A DNA stretch of 12,266 bases from Candidatus Rifleibacteriota bacterium (GCA_022704885.1 JAKJFO010000118.1:1-12266); one strand, 5' to 3'. Shown: positions 1-8,504, counted from the first letter of the stretch. Notes: a model not told the origin generated them from the sequence alone. Program-made: numbers and translations.

Positions 1-63
1 GAGGGCACTCCCCTGCCCCGCCAGCCCTCGAACATAATTTCATAAGTTTATCAGGAGAAAACT

Positions 64-353
64 ATGAACCTCAAACCACTTAACGACAGAGTTATCGTAA
101 AACCGAAAGACGCCATCGAAAAATCAAAGGCGGCGTAATCCTTCCCGATACAGCCAGCAAGGAAAAGCCGATCGAAGGTACTGTAATTGCAGCCGGCCCC
201 GGCAAGCTGACTGACGAAGGCAAGCGCACTCCGCTCGAAGTCAAAAAAGACGACAAGATCATCTTCTCAAAATACGCCGGAACTGAAATCAAGGTCGACG
301 AAGAAAGCTATCTGATCCTGCGCGAAGAAGACATTCTCGCCATCATCAACTGA
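64..353 (+). CDS. groES: GroES co-chaperonin (Hsp10), interrupted by a one-base frameshift
   Basis: GroES is the heptameric lid that caps the GroEL ring in the cytosol. Reading from ATG 64 gives [16 protein letters not shown] and on to residue 24, where an in-frame TAA at 136-138 stops it. From 129 the next frame continues the family without a gap ([14 protein letters not shown], then [11 protein letters not shown], ending EEDILAIIN) to TGA 351-353. Restoring one A in the AAA run at 126-128 would give KSKGGVILP and a 96-residue protein, the normal GroES length. The mobile-loop region falls exactly at the break. An AGGAG ribosome site at 52-56 fixes the start. groEL follows 31 nt later. No slippery heptamer is evident at the junction, so a base-call or assembly error is more likely than programmed frameshifting; a real mutation is possible but would be damaging. 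Confidence 0.9.
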
Positions 354-384
354 TAAGATCACAAGGCAAACAGGAGTAAACCAA

Positions 385-2013
385 ATGACTGCCAAGCAGC
401 TCAAATACTGGACAGAAGCCCGCAAATCTCTCGAAACCGGCGTTGACCTCGTAGCCAACGCAGTTCGCGCCACCCTCGGCCCCAAGGGTTGTTATGCCAT
501 CCTCGACAAGAAATTCGGCAGCCCGACCGTCACCAACGACGGCGTGACCATCGCCAAAGAAATCGAAGTCGAAGATAAATTTGAAAACATGGGCGCCCAG
601 CTGGTTAAAGAAGTCGCCAGCAAAACCAACGACGTCGCCGGCGACGGCACCACCACCGCCACCGTTCTTGCCCAGGCCATCGTCCATGAAGGCTTCAAAA
701 ACGTTACCGCCGGCGCTAACCCGAGCTATGTAAAACGTGGCATCGAAAAAGCTGTTGACGCTATCGTCAAAGAGATCAAAAATCTCTCCAAGAAAATCGA
801 CGACAACAAAGACAGCGTCGCCCAGGTGGCTACCATCTCTGCCCGTGACCCCGAAATCGGCAAAGTCATCGCCGAAGCCATGGACAAAGTCGGCAAAGAC
901 GGCGTTATCACCGTTGAAGAAGCCCAGAGCTTCGACACCACTCTCGAATTCGTCGACGGCATGGAATTCGACAAGGGCTATGTCAGCCCCTACATGGTTA
1001 ACGATCAGGAAAGAATGGAAGCGGTTCTTGAGAACCCCTACATTCTCATCACCGAAAACAAGATCAACAACCTCAAAGAAATCCTGCCCCTGCTCGAAAA
1101 GATCGTTCAGGTCAACAAGCCCCTGCTCATCATCGCTGAAGACATCGAAGGCGAAGCACTGGCAACCCTGGTCGTCAACAAGCTGCGCGGCACTTTCAAC
1201 TGTGTCGCCGTCAAGGCACCCGGCTTCGGCGATCGCCGCAAAGCCATGCTCGAAGACATCGCAGTTCTCACCGGCGGCCAGAAGATCAGCGAAGATCTCG
1301 GTATGAAGCTCGACAGCGCCACCATCAACATGCTTGGCCAGGCCAAAAAGGTCGTGGTCAGCAAGGAAATGACCACCATCGTCGAAGGCTGCGGCGACGC
1401 CAAGGCCCTCAAGAACCGCATCAACCAGATCAAAGCCGAAATCGAACACAGCACCAGCTCATACGACAAGGAAAAGCTGCAGGAACGCCTGGCCAAGCTC
1501 GCCGGCGGCGTTGCCGTGATCAAGGTCGGTGCTGCTACCGAAACCGAAATGAAAGAACGCAAGACCCGCGTTGAAGACGCTCTCAGCGCTACCCGCGCTG
1601 CGGTTGAAGAAGGCGTCGTCGCCGGCGGCGGCGTAACCTACATCAACGCCCTGCCAGCTCTCGACAAGCTCGAAAAGAACTGCGACGAAGACGAAAAGAT
1701 CGGCATCAATACCGTTCGCAAAGCTCTCTTCGCCCCGATGCGCATGATCCTGAGCAATGCCGGTCTCGAACCCGCGGTCATCATCGAAAAGGTCAGAGCC
1801 CACAAGGGCAATGGCTACGGCTACGACGTCGTCGCCGATGATTACACCGACATGTTCAAAGCCGGTATCATCGACCCCGCCAAGGTAACCAGATCAGCTC
1901 TGCAGAACGCCTCATCGATTGCAGCGATTCTGCTGACCACTGAAGTTCTCGTCGCTGAAGCCCCCGAGAAAAAAGCGAAAGCAGCCGCTCCCGAAATGGA
2001 TATGGACTACTGA
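385..2013 (+). CDS. groEL: GroEL chaperonin (Hsp60)
   Basis: This is the 542-residue ATP-driven folding chamber subunit, a cytosolic double-ring 14-mer that works with GroES. The numbering matches E. coli GroEL. D52 (in TNDG), the nucleotide loop GDGTTTAT starting at G86-D87, and the catalytic D398 (in VEDALSATR) are all present. The apical substrate-binding segment YVSPYMVN keeps Y199 and Y203 but has Met at position 204, where E. coli has Phe. Two features are odd. The usual GPKGRNVVLDK motif reads [11 protein letters not shown] (C36, Y37). The C-terminal tail ends [14 protein letters not shown] instead of carrying the common Gly-Gly-Met repeats. An AGGAG at 372-376 sits 8 nt before the ATG. 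It is cotranscribed with groES upstream and probably with hrcA downstream. The identification is very secure. Confidence 0.98.
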   Translation: MTAKQLKYWTEARKSLETGVDLVANAVRATLGPKGCYAILDKKFGSPTVTNDGVTIAKEIEVEDKFENMGAQLVKEVASKTNDVAGDGTTTATVLAQAIVHEGFKNVTAGANPSYVKRGIEKAVDAIVKEIKNLSKKIDDNKDSVAQVATISARDPEIGKVIAEAMDKVGKDGVITVEEAQSFDTTLEFVDGMEFDKGYVSPYMVNDQERMEAVLENPYILITENKINNLKEILPLLEKIVQVNKPLLIIAEDIEGEALATLVVNKLRGTFNCVAVKAPGFGDRRKAMLEDIAVLTGGQKISEDLGMKLDSATINMLGQAKKVVVSKEMTTIVEGCGDAKALKNRINQIKAEIEHSTSSYDKEKLQERLAKLAGGVAVIKVGAATETEMKERKTRVEDALSATRAAVEEGVVAGGGVTYINALPALDKLEKNCDEDEKIGINTVRKALFAPMRMILSNAGLEPAVIIEKVRAHKGNGYGYDVVADDYTDMFKAGIIDPAKVTRSALQNASSIAAILLTTEVLVAEAPEKKAKAAAPEMDMDY

Positions 2014-2027
2014 GCATGAATGACTGT

Positions 2028-2053
2028 CCCCCCGGCATTCGCTGCCGGGGGGG
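2028..2053 (+). promoter_or_regulatory. GC-rich hairpin between groEL and hrcA that covers the likely hrcA ribosome site
   Basis: CCCCCCGGCA (2028-2037) is perfectly complementary to TGCCGGGGGG (2043-2052), with a 5-nt loop TTCGC. It starts 15 nt after the groEL stop. The sequence after it (GCCTTCATGATT) has no T run, so it is not a standard intrinsic terminator. The G run 2047-2053, which forms the 3' arm, is the only Shine-Dalgarno-like stretch well placed before ATG 2059 (5-nt spacing). The hairpin could therefore lower hrcA translation, stabilise the groESL message, or mark an RNA processing site. The structure is seen directly; its role is inferred. Confidence 0.6.
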
Positions 2054-2058
2054 CCTTC

Positions 2059-3174
2059 ATGATTAAGGCAATGAACGAATCTTCACTACTGCAGGCGGCA
2101 CTCGCCGACTCCGAAATCACCGACAACAGCCTCAACGAGCGCCAGAAAACGGTTCTGCGTGAGGTCTGCGACACCTTCATTTCCACCGGAATCCCGGTAG
2201 GGTCGCGTAATCTGTCGAAATCAAGTCAGCTCGCCTGTTCTCCCGCTACTCTGCGCAACGAAATGGCCGACCTCGAGAGCATGGGCTACCTTTATTCGCC
2301 TCATACCTCGGCCGGCCGTGTGCCCACCGAAAAGGGCTACAAATTTTACGTCAATTTTCTCGTCGAATTCGAACGCATCAGCCAGCTTGAAGAAGCACTG
2401 ATCGGTAAAATCGCCGAAATCTCGCACGAGACCCACAACCGCCAGCAGGATATTTTAAAATCCGCCATCAGATACGCCTGCCAGAAAACCAATCTCGCCG
2501 GCGTGCTGCTGGCCCCGCAGCACGGCAAAAACTCGCTGCGCTCGATCAAACTTTTCAGAGTGCTCGAAAACAAGGCTATGCTGGTTACTGTCGATGATTT
2601 CGGCAATATCAACGACCAGATCGTCAATATTCCCGGCGAAACCAGCGACGATGTTCTTGAAAAGCTCTCGATTCTGCTCAACGCCCAGCTCTGCCAGCAG
2701 CAGTTCCATCAATACGAGCAGGATTACATCGAAAAGACACGCCACATCATCTCACGCTACAATAATCTGCTGTCACAACTGGTCAAAAAGGTTCAGGATT
2801 CAGCTGCCGACCCAGATTCCGACGCACTGTTTCTCGACGGTCTCGTCAACTTTTTTGATCAACCAGAATTCAACGACCCTGAAAAGATCAGACAGATGGT
2901 CAGCCTGCTCGACCACAAGGAAAACCTGCTGCATCTGCTGGCAAAATCTCTTGATAGCAAGCGTGAGATTGTGGTAAACATAGGCTCTGATTCTGGACTG
3001 GCAATCAAGGATGTTTCGCTGGTTGCAGCCCGGTATCGCGGGCCCAACCGCTCGGTCGGCCGAATCGGTCTGATTGGCCCCCTGCGTATGGACTACGGTC
3101 GCGTCGTGGCCACTCTGGCCCGGTTGTCGAACACTCTCAGCAAGCTCCTGGTTGGCCAGGGCGAAGCAAAATGA
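2059..3174 (+). CDS. hrcA: HrcA heat-inducible transcription repressor
   Basis: HrcA represses class I heat-shock operons by binding the CIRCE inverted repeat, and it needs GroEL to stay active. From ATG 2059 the protein is 371 residues. The N-terminal winged-helix domain starts near residue 25 (LNERQKTVLREV) and includes PVGSRNLSKS (46-55) and SPATLRNEMADLESMGYL. The C-terminus carries the HrcA signature IGLIGPLRMDYGRVVATL. The reading frame stays open back to an ATG at 2020, but that start would lie inside the 5' arm region of the hairpin and add an unrelated stretch, so 2059 (after a G run at 2047-2053) is preferred. ATG 2071 is also possible, with AAGG only 2 nt upstream. Even from 2059 there are about 24 residues before the usual HrcA start. 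grpE follows after 27 nt. The family call is secure; the start is not. Confidence 0.95.
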   Translation: MIKAMNESSLLQAALADSEITDNSLNERQKTVLREVCDTFISTGIPVGSRNLSKSSQLACSPATLRNEMADLESMGYLYSPHTSAGRVPTEKGYKFYVNFLVEFERISQLEEALIGKIAEISHETHNRQQDILKSAIRYACQKTNLAGVLLAPQHGKNSLRSIKLFRVLENKAMLVTVDDFGNINDQIVNIPGETSDDVLEKLSILLNAQLCQQQFHQYEQDYIEKTRHIISRYNNLLSQLVKKVQDSAADPDSDALFLDGLVNFFDQPEFNDPEKIRQMVSLLDHKENLLHLLAKSLDSKREIVVNIGSDSGLAIKDVSLVAARYRGPNRSVGRIGLIGPLRMDYGRVVATLARLSNTLSKLLVGQGEAK

Positions 3175-3201
3175 CCAACTCTTTTTAAAGGTGACCCTGA
3201 A

Positions 3202-3846
3202 ATGATGCAAAAAGATATTAAAGCCGAAACTCCTGCCAGCAAAGAATCTGAAGCTGTTGCCGAAGATAACGCAAACCAGGAAGAAGGGAAGAACGCAGGC
3301 GAAGCTGGCGCTGATGCGAAAGCAGCCGCCCCGGCCGATGCCGCTGCATCAGCAGCAGCCGGCAATGAACCGTCTGACGAGACTGACAAGCCTGTCGATA
3401 ACGAAAAGAAGCTTGCCAGAGAGCTCGAAGACATGAAGCAGCGCTGTTTCAGGGCGCTCGCCGACTACCAGAATCTGCAGCGCCGCACGGCCAAAGAGCA
3501 GCTCGAAGCACGCGGACGCGGCGTCGAGGATTTCCTTAAAAGGCTGCTGCCAGTCATCGATACGCTCGACAAGGCCATGGAACAGATCAGCAAAAGCAAC
3601 ATCGATAAAAAAATAATCGATGGCCTCGAAATGTTTTCGATCCAGTTCTCCGATGTCCTCGAAAAAGAAGGCCTCAAAGGAATCAACGCCAAAGGCCAGA
3701 AGTTCGACCCGCACTTTCACGAAGCAATGTGCAAACGCAGCGTAGAAGACCAGGACGACGAAATCGTGCTGGCCGAATTCGAAAAGGGTTATATGTTCAA
3801 GGAGCGCGTCCTGCGCACCGCCAAGGTAGAAATCAACCAGAAATAA
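3202..3846 (+). CDS. grpE: GrpE nucleotide exchange factor for DnaK
   Basis: GrpE is a cytosolic dimer that releases ADP from DnaK. The 214-residue product has a long, low-complexity, Ala/Glu/Asp-rich N-terminal tail (residues 1-65), which is probably disordered. A helical coiled-coil segment follows (about 66-135) with the family motifs RALADYQNLQRR (84-95) and LLPVIDTLDKAM (115-126). The C-terminal beta domain contains GQKFDPHFHEAM (165-176), DDEIV and GYMFKERVLRTAKV. The ribosome site AAAGGTGA (3187-3194) lies 7 nt before ATG 3202; the adjacent ATG 3205 is an alternative one codon shorter. The gene sits between hrcA (27-nt gap) and dnaK (29-nt gap), the classic hrcA-grpE-dnaK arrangement. 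Confidence 0.97.
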   Translation: MMQKDIKAETPASKESEAVAEDNANQEEGKNAGEAGADAKAAAPADAAASAAAGNEPSDETDKPVDNEKKLARELEDMKQRCFRALADYQNLQRRTAKEQLEARGRGVEDFLKRLLPVIDTLDKAMEQISKSNIDKKIIDGLEMFSIQFSDVLEKEGLKGINAKGQKFDPHFHEAMCKRSVEDQDDEIVLAEFEKGYMFKERVLRTAKVEINQK

Positions 3847-3875
3847 TCTGTTAAACAGAAACAGGAGGAATATAA

Positions 3876-5738
3876 ATGTCAAGGGTTATCGGTATCGACT
3901 TAGGTACTTCCAACTCCGCCGCTGCAGTTATTGAGGGCGGCAAACCGGTTATCATTCCGAGCGCCGAAGGCAATTCAATCGGCGGCAAAGCTTTTCCGAG
4001 CGTTGTTGCTTTTACCAAAGACGGTCAGCGCCTGATCGGCGAACCGGCCCGGCGTCAGGCGACCACCAATCCCGATCGCACCATCATCGCAGTAAAACGC
4101 AAGATGGGCACCAAGGAAAAGATCAAGGTCGACAGCAAAGAATACACACCACAGGAAATTTCAGCCTGCATTCTGCAGAAGATCAAGGCTGACGCCGAAG
4201 CTTTTTTGAATGACAAGGTCACCGGTGCGGTAATTACCGTTCCGGCCTATTTCGATGACGCACAGCGCCAGGCCACCAAAGACGCCGGTGCTATCGCCGG
4301 CATCGAAGTCAAGCGCATCATCAACGAACCAACCGCAGCTGCTCTTGCTTACGGTCTCGACAAAGAAGGCGAACGCAAGATTCTGGTATTCGACCTTGGC
4401 GGCGGCACACTCGACGTCACCATTCTCGAACTCGGCAGCGGCGTTTTTGAAGTTCTCTCGACCAACGGTGACACCAAGCTCGGCGGCACCGACATGGATA
4501 ACACGATCATTCAGTGGATCATCGGCGAATTCAAAAAGACCGAAGGCATCGACCTGTCGAAAGATTCGATGGCTTATCAGCGCGTAAGAGAAGCAGCTGA
4601 GCGCGCCAAGATCGAGCTCTCGACTACCACCAGCACCGACATCAACCTGCCGTTCATCACAGCCACGGCCGAAGGTCCCAAGCACATGGTGATGACCATA
4701 ACCCGCTCGAAGCTTGAAGAACTGATCGACTCAGTTGTTGAACGCTGCAAGGCCCCGATCGACAACGCCCTCAATGACGCCGGCCTCAAGCGCGGCGAAA
4801 TCGACCATATCATCATGGTCGGCGGCCCGACCCGCATGCCGATCATCCAGAATCTTCTCAAATCACACTTCGGCAAAGACCCTGAAAGAGGCGTCGATCC
4901 GATGGAATGCGTCGCCATGGGCGCCGCTATTCAGGCCGGTATTCTCGGCGGCGAAGTCAAAGACGTTCTGCTGCTCGATGTAACTCCTCTCTCTCTCGGC
5001 ATCGAAACCCTCGGTGGCGTAATGACCACCCTGATTCAGCGCAATACGACGATTCCGACCAAAAAAAGCCAGGTTTTCTCGACCGCTTCTGACAACCAGC
5101 CCGCAGTTTCCGTGCATGTTCTGCAGGGTGAACGCCAGATGGCAGCCGACAACAAGACCCTCGGCCGCTTTGACCTGGTCGGCATTCCGCCGGCACCACG
5201 CGGTGTCCCGCAGATCGAAGTCACTTTTGACATCGACGCCAATGGTATAGTCAACGTTTCAGCCAAGGATCTCGGCACCGGCAAGGAACAGGCGATCACC
5301 ATCACCAACAGTTCCGGTCTCAACAAAGACGAGATTGACCGCATGGTTAAAGAAGCCGAACGCCATGCCCAGGAAGACGCCAAGCAGCGCGAATCGATCG
5401 AAACCGTCAACACCGGCGAAAGTCTGGTTTATCAGACAGAAAAAACGATCAAGGAACTTGGCGACAAGGTTCCGGCCGATCTCAGAAACGAAGTTGAAGG
5501 CAAGGTTGCCGAACTCAAAAAAGCTCTCGAAAGCAAAGACGTCGATATGATCAAGAAAAAAGTCGAAGAGCTACAGACCACCGCTCAGAAACTTGGCGAA
5601 ATGATCTACAAAAACGCCCAGGCTTCACACGCTGATGCCCAGCATCAGCCGAATCCGGAGCAGCAGAGCCAGGGTGGCCAGAAAGCCGCCGGCGAAGACG
5701 AAAACGTCGTCGACGCCGAATTCAAAAAAGCAGACTGA
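3876..5738 (+). CDS. dnaK: DnaK chaperone (Hsp70), short ATPase-domain form
   Basis: DnaK is the cytosolic Hsp70 that binds exposed hydrophobic peptides under control of DnaJ and GrpE; this one has 620 residues. The ATPase domain (about 1-360) shows [10 protein letters not shown] (5-14), [26 protein letters not shown] and GGPTRMPII. The interdomain linker DVLLLDV is at 363-369. The substrate-binding beta domain follows ([14 protein letters not shown], then HVLQGER and [14 protein letters not shown]), then a helical lid, ending in the usual acidic tail with VVDAEF. Compared with E. coli it lacks about 24 residues after the VKRKMG motif. It also has about four extra residues in [12 protein letters not shown]. 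The linker is therefore about 25 positions earlier than in E. coli (V389). This short form is typical of Gram-positive and archaeal DnaKs. A strong AGGAGG (3863-3868) precedes the ATG. Confidence 0.98.
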   Translation: MSRVIGIDLGTSNSAAAVIEGGKPVIIPSAEGNSIGGKAFPSVVAFTKDGQRLIGEPARRQATTNPDRTIIAVKRKMGTKEKIKVDSKEYTPQEISACILQKIKADAEAFLNDKVTGAVITVPAYFDDAQRQATKDAGAIAGIEVKRIINEPTAAALAYGLDKEGERKILVFDLGGGTLDVTILELGSGVFEVLSTNGDTKLGGTDMDNTIIQWIIGEFKKTEGIDLSKDSMAYQRVREAAERAKIELSTTTSTDINLPFITATAEGPKHMVMTITRSKLEELIDSVVERCKAPIDNALNDAGLKRGEIDHIIMVGGPTRMPIIQNLLKSHFGKDPERGVDPMECVAMGAAIQAGILGGEVKDVLLLDVTPLSLGIETLGGVMTTLIQRNTTIPTKKSQVFSTASDNQPAVSVHVLQGERQMAADNKTLGRFDLVGIPPAPRGVPQIEVTFDIDANGIVNVSAKDLGTGKEQAITITNSSGLNKDEIDRMVKEAERHAQEDAKQRESIETVNTGESLVYQTEKTIKELGDKVPADLRNEVEGKVAELKKALESKDVDMIKKKVEELQTTAQKLGEMIYKNAQASHADAQHQPNPEQQSQGGQKAAGEDENVVDAEFKKAD

Positions 5739-5748
5739 CAATGAAACA

Positions 5749-5774
5749 GGCCGTGGGCGTGTATGCCCACGGCC
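5749..5774 (+). promoter_or_regulatory. Hairpin in the dnaK-dnaJ gap
   Basis: GGCCGTGGGC (5749-5758) pairs perfectly with GCCCACGGCC (5765-5774) around a 6-nt loop, starting 10 nt after the dnaK stop. It is followed by GCTTACTTGACC, which is too T-poor for a strong intrinsic terminator. It most likely attenuates read-through into dnaJ or protects the 3' end of the upstream message, giving more DnaK than DnaJ. The structure is seen in the sequence; the role is inferred. Confidence 0.6.
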
Positions 5775-5854
5775 GCTTACTTGACCGCGAACCTGAGTTA
5801 ATTTGACGGCCAGAGTTTCAGACAGAGCATGATACGCCTTCAAGGGAGAATTTA

Positions 5855-6976
5855 ATGGCCAAGCGTGATTATTACGAAGTCCTGGGAGTGCCCAAAAACG
5901 CCGATGAAAACGAAATCAAAAAGGCGTTTCGCAATCTGGCACGCCAGTTTCATCCGGACGTCAACAAGAGCCCGGACGCTGTAGAAAAATTCAAAGAGAT
6001 AAACGAAGCCTATCAGATACTCTCTGACCAGCAGAAAAGAGCGGCCTACGACCAGTTCGGCCACGCCGGCATCGACCCGAACAGCTTCAATTATCAGGAC
6101 ATGGGCGGCTTCGGCGGATTCGGCGATATCTTCGGCGATATTCTTTCCGACTTTTTCGGTGGTGGCGGCAGCGGCGGCCAGCGACGCGGCCCAAAACGCG
6201 GTGCCGACCTTCGCTACGACCTCGAAATTACTTTCGAAGAAGCAGTTTTCGGCTGTGACAAAAACATCACCATTCAAAAGTCTACCCGCTGTACCACCTG
6301 TTCCGGTTCTGGTGCCGAAACCGGCAGCAGCCGCAAGCAGTGCCCGGTCTGCAAGGGCCGAGGCTCTATCTCGCTGGCTCAGGGCTTTTTCTCAATTCAG
6401 CGCACCTGTCACCAGTGTCAGGGCGAAGGCGAGATTATCGACAAACCATGCCAGGCCTGTAAAGGCAGCGGACGCATCAAACATTCGCAAAAAATCGATG
6501 TCAAGATTCCTCCGGGAGTCGAAACCGGAAGCAAACTCAAGCTGGCCGGCGAAGGCGAACCCGGCGAAAAGGGCGGGCCGAACGGCAGTCTCTATATCTT
6601 TCTGAGCGTCGGCAAGCACGATTTCTTCGAGAGAATCGGCGATGACATCATCTGCGAAAAGAACATAACCTTTCCTCTCGCCGCCATTGGTGGCGAAGTC
6701 GAAGTGCCCACTCTCAAGGGCGTCGTTAAAATCAAGATTCCCGAAGGCACCCAGACCGGCAAGATTTTCAGACTGCGCGGATACGGCGTCAAATCACTGC
6801 GCGGCGGTCAGGGCGACCAGCTGGTCAAGATCTTCGTGCGCACGCCGACCGAACTCAACGCCCGCCAGCGCGAGCTTTTGCTGATGCTCGCCGAAGAAGA
6901 CCCTGAATCGAAAGCTACCGGCATCGGTTCCGGCAAATCCTTTTTCGACAAGGTCAAAAAAGCTCTCGGCGGCTGA
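5855..6976 (+). CDS. dnaJ: DnaJ co-chaperone (Hsp40, class A)
   Basis: DnaJ delivers substrates to DnaK and stimulates its ATPase. The 373-residue protein has all class A parts in order. The J domain (about 1-70) has the catalytic HPD at 33-35 and [13 protein letters not shown] Gly/Phe-rich linker follows ([13 protein letters not shown] and on to about 108). Four zinc-binding CxxCxGxG repeats start at C146, C163, C185 and C199. Then come two beta-sandwich domains ([39 protein letters not shown]) and the dimerisation tail. The ribosome site AGGGAGA (5843-5849) precedes ATG 5855. The 116-nt gap after dnaK holds a hairpin, unlike the 27-45 nt gaps elsewhere in the cluster, so dnaJ may be expressed at a different level. 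An intrinsic terminator follows directly. Length and motifs are normal. Confidence 0.98.
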   Translation: MAKRDYYEVLGVPKNADENEIKKAFRNLARQFHPDVNKSPDAVEKFKEINEAYQILSDQQKRAAYDQFGHAGIDPNSFNYQDMGGFGGFGDIFGDILSDFFGGGGSGGQRRGPKRGADLRYDLEITFEEAVFGCDKNITIQKSTRCTTCSGSGAETGSSRKQCPVCKGRGSISLAQGFFSIQRTCHQCQGEGEIIDKPCQACKGSGRIKHSQKIDVKIPPGVETGSKLKLAGEGEPGEKGGPNGSLYIFLSVGKHDFFERIGDDIICEKNITFPLAAIGGEVEVPTLKGVVKIKIPEGTQTGKIFRLRGYGVKSLRGGQGDQLVKIFVRTPTELNARQRELLLMLAEEDPESKATGIGSGKSFFDKVKKALGG

Positions 6977-6990
6977 CAGAAAGCCAATTC

Positions 6991-7028
6991 AAAACCGGCA
7001 GACCTCCCAGTGTTCTGCCGGTTTTTTT
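6991..7028 (+). terminator. Rho-independent terminator of the chaperone cluster
   Basis: CCGGCAGA (6995-7002) pairs with TCTGCCGG (7014-7021) around an 11-nt loop. It is followed by seven Ts (7022-7028), and the four As before the stem (6991-6994) can extend it. It begins 14 nt after the dnaJ stop, closing the chaperone transcription unit. Confidence 0.92.
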
Positions 7029-7035
7029 CGTGGCG

Positions 7036-7064
7036 TTTTCAATTTTGTTTTTTTCTGATATGTT
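7036..7064 (+). promoter_or_regulatory. Candidate sigma70-type promoter for the TPR-peptidase gene
   Basis: TTTTCA (7036-7041) and TATGTT (7059-7064) are separated by 17 bp, and a TG at 7056-7057 makes an extended -10 (TGATATGTT). It lies just past the dnaJ terminator. The predicted start near 7071 would leave only about 9 nt before ATG 7080, which is short and lowers confidence. Confidence 0.4.
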
Positions 7065-7079
7065 TAATTGTAGGACATG

Positions 7080-8468
7080 ATGAAAAAGTTGTTAATCATA
7101 CTTCTGCTCGTTTTTGTGCCCTGCACGCTGCAGGCACAGATGCAGCTGTTTCGCGAGCCTCTGCCACCGGCGACCCCTGGAGCACAGCAGGAATATCAGA
7201 TATACAATGCGCTGGGTGACGAGCTCGATCACAAAATCGAAGATCTGCGTGATACAGCCTACGCCATCGGTGCGACACGCGAGCAAAAAACCGATCTGGC
7301 TGCATTTCTCCTGAAAAAAATCATGTTGCGAGTAAACCTCAGCTACGAAGAAAACGAAGACCTGATGCTTGAAGCTGCTAAGCTCGCTCCTGACAATATC
7401 ATCGTCGAGACATTCTGGGGCGACCTGCTGTATTTCAAGGGCAATTACGAGAAAGCGCTCGAGCATTTCGAGTATGTACATGGGCGAACACCCGATGATA
7501 TGCAGATAATTGGCAAAATCGGCCTGGCCGCGGTGCAGATGATGGATTACGAGAAAGCGATCGAATTTCTCGAAAAAGCGGCCAACGTCTTCCCTGATTC
7601 ATTTTTCATTCTTTTCTACCTCGGCAAAAGCAACTATGAACTGCACTACTTCGAAGAAGCTGTCAGCTGGTGGGAGCGCGCCCTCGATGCCACCCAGGAT
7701 GAAAACCAGAAAGCTGCAGTGAACGAAGCGATCAACCGTGCCCGCGAACAGATGGCTTCGACCGATGGTTCTTCGAGCGTCGAAGACCGGCGTTTTGTCG
7801 TGCATTTTGCCGGAGATTCGCGCGATGACCTCGGCGACATCACCTTTGAAGTGCTTTCCGAAGTCTTTTATCAGGTAACCAGGTCACTCAATTTTCATCC
7901 CGACGTCAAGATAAACGTAATCTTCTACCTCACCGAAGACTATTATAAGGTGAGCCGAGACTGGTCAGCCGCTTCAGCGCAGGGCATAAAGATCATGGTT
8001 CCTCTCAAGTCTGGCTACAAAAGCGAAGAATACGTAAAAGGCCTGCTCGCGCACGAATTCACACATACCATCATTCATCTGCGCACCAACAACCGCTGCC
8101 CGCTCTGGCTCAACGAAGGCATTGCGCAGTATCAGGAATTCGCCGCCGCCAACGGTTCGCCTGATGAGATGCGTTCAGATTACAACAGCATAGTCGAGAA
8201 TGAATTCATCGATGGTGGTAAGGTCGTCAAGCTGAACCGGGTTCCGAATCTGCTCAACAGTTCTTCGCGCAAGGACGTTCTGCGCGGCTACATAGGCTCA
8301 TACCTGGCCGCCCGCTGCCTGGCCGACTATTATGGCGAGCGCGCTTTCGACACGATTCTGTCTGCGCTTGGCGAGGGCAAAACTTTCGACGAAGCGATGA
8401 TCGATGCGACAGGCCGCGACATGGATCACTTTCAGAGTCGCTTCGAAGACTGGGTGAACAAGCTTTAA
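7080..8468 (+). CDS. Exported TPR protein with a peptidase MA-like (gluzincin) zinc metalloprotease domain
   Basis: The 462-residue product starts with a signal peptide (MKKLLIILLLVFVPC, likely cut after TLQA), so it should be exported. TPR-like helical repeats span roughly residues 95-210; clear units include YFKGNYEKALEHFEYV, MMDYEKAIEFLEKAANVFPD and YFEEAVSWWERALD. The C-terminal half is a metallopeptidase of the gluzincin type. Its zinc motif HEFTH is at H325-H329, with the third ligand Glu346 in LNEGIAQY 17 residues later, the spacing typical of peptidase MA-like domains. Substrate and pathway are unknown; the TPRs suggest it docks onto a partner protein. ATG 7080 is preferred over ATG 7077 because AGGA (7072-7075) lies 4 nt from it, against 1 nt. 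Terminators or promoters on both sides suggest a single-gene unit. The domain call is firm; the biological role is not known. Confidence 0.9.
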   Translation: MKKLLIILLLVFVPCTLQAQMQLFREPLPPATPGAQQEYQIYNALGDELDHKIEDLRDTAYAIGATREQKTDLAAFLLKKIMLRVNLSYEENEDLMLEAAKLAPDNIIVETFWGDLLYFKGNYEKALEHFEYVHGRTPDDMQIIGKIGLAAVQMMDYEKAIEFLEKAANVFPDSFFILFYLGKSNYELHYFEEAVSWWERALDATQDENQKAAVNEAINRAREQMASTDGSSSVEDRRFVVHFAGDSRDDLGDITFEVLSEVFYQVTRSLNFHPDVKINVIFYLTEDYYKVSRDWSAASAQGIKIMVPLKSGYKSEEYVKGLLAHEFTHTIIHLRTNNRCPLWLNEGIAQYQEFAAANGSPDEMRSDYNSIVENEFIDGGKVVKLNRVPNLLNSSSRKDVLRGYIGSYLAARCLADYYGERAFDTILSALGEGKTFDEAMIDATGRDMDHFQSRFEDWVNKL

Positions 8469-8504
8469 GTTCAAGTTTGTCTGGATTCTTGCCGGAAATG
8501 GCGT

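Noticed and set aside
2..28. Possible CIRCE operator before groES (GCACTC at 5-10 with correct 9-nt spacer)
   Set aside because: The left half matches about 6 of 9 bases, but the right half matches only about 3 of 9. The GAGGGC/GCCCTC ends (1-6, 24-29) form only a weak stem with a 17-nt loop and no T run. The true operator is probably left of the window.
33..38. CATAAT as a -10 box for groES
   Set aside because: No acceptable -35 exists 16-18 bp upstream, where the sequence is C-rich.
121..138. Programmed -1 frameshift in groES
   Set aside because: There is no X XXY YYZ slippery site in frame and no clear downstream pseudoknot. A missing base explains it more simply.
346..1449. Long open frame of 367 codons on the - strand opposite groEL
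   Set aside because: Its low-complexity Phe/Asp/Gly-rich translation is what the complement of GroEL codons gives. GroEL is certain on the + strand.
2028..2053. Intrinsic terminator after groEL
   Set aside because: The stem is strong, but the following sequence CCTTCATGATT has no T tract, so it was called a regulatory hairpin instead.
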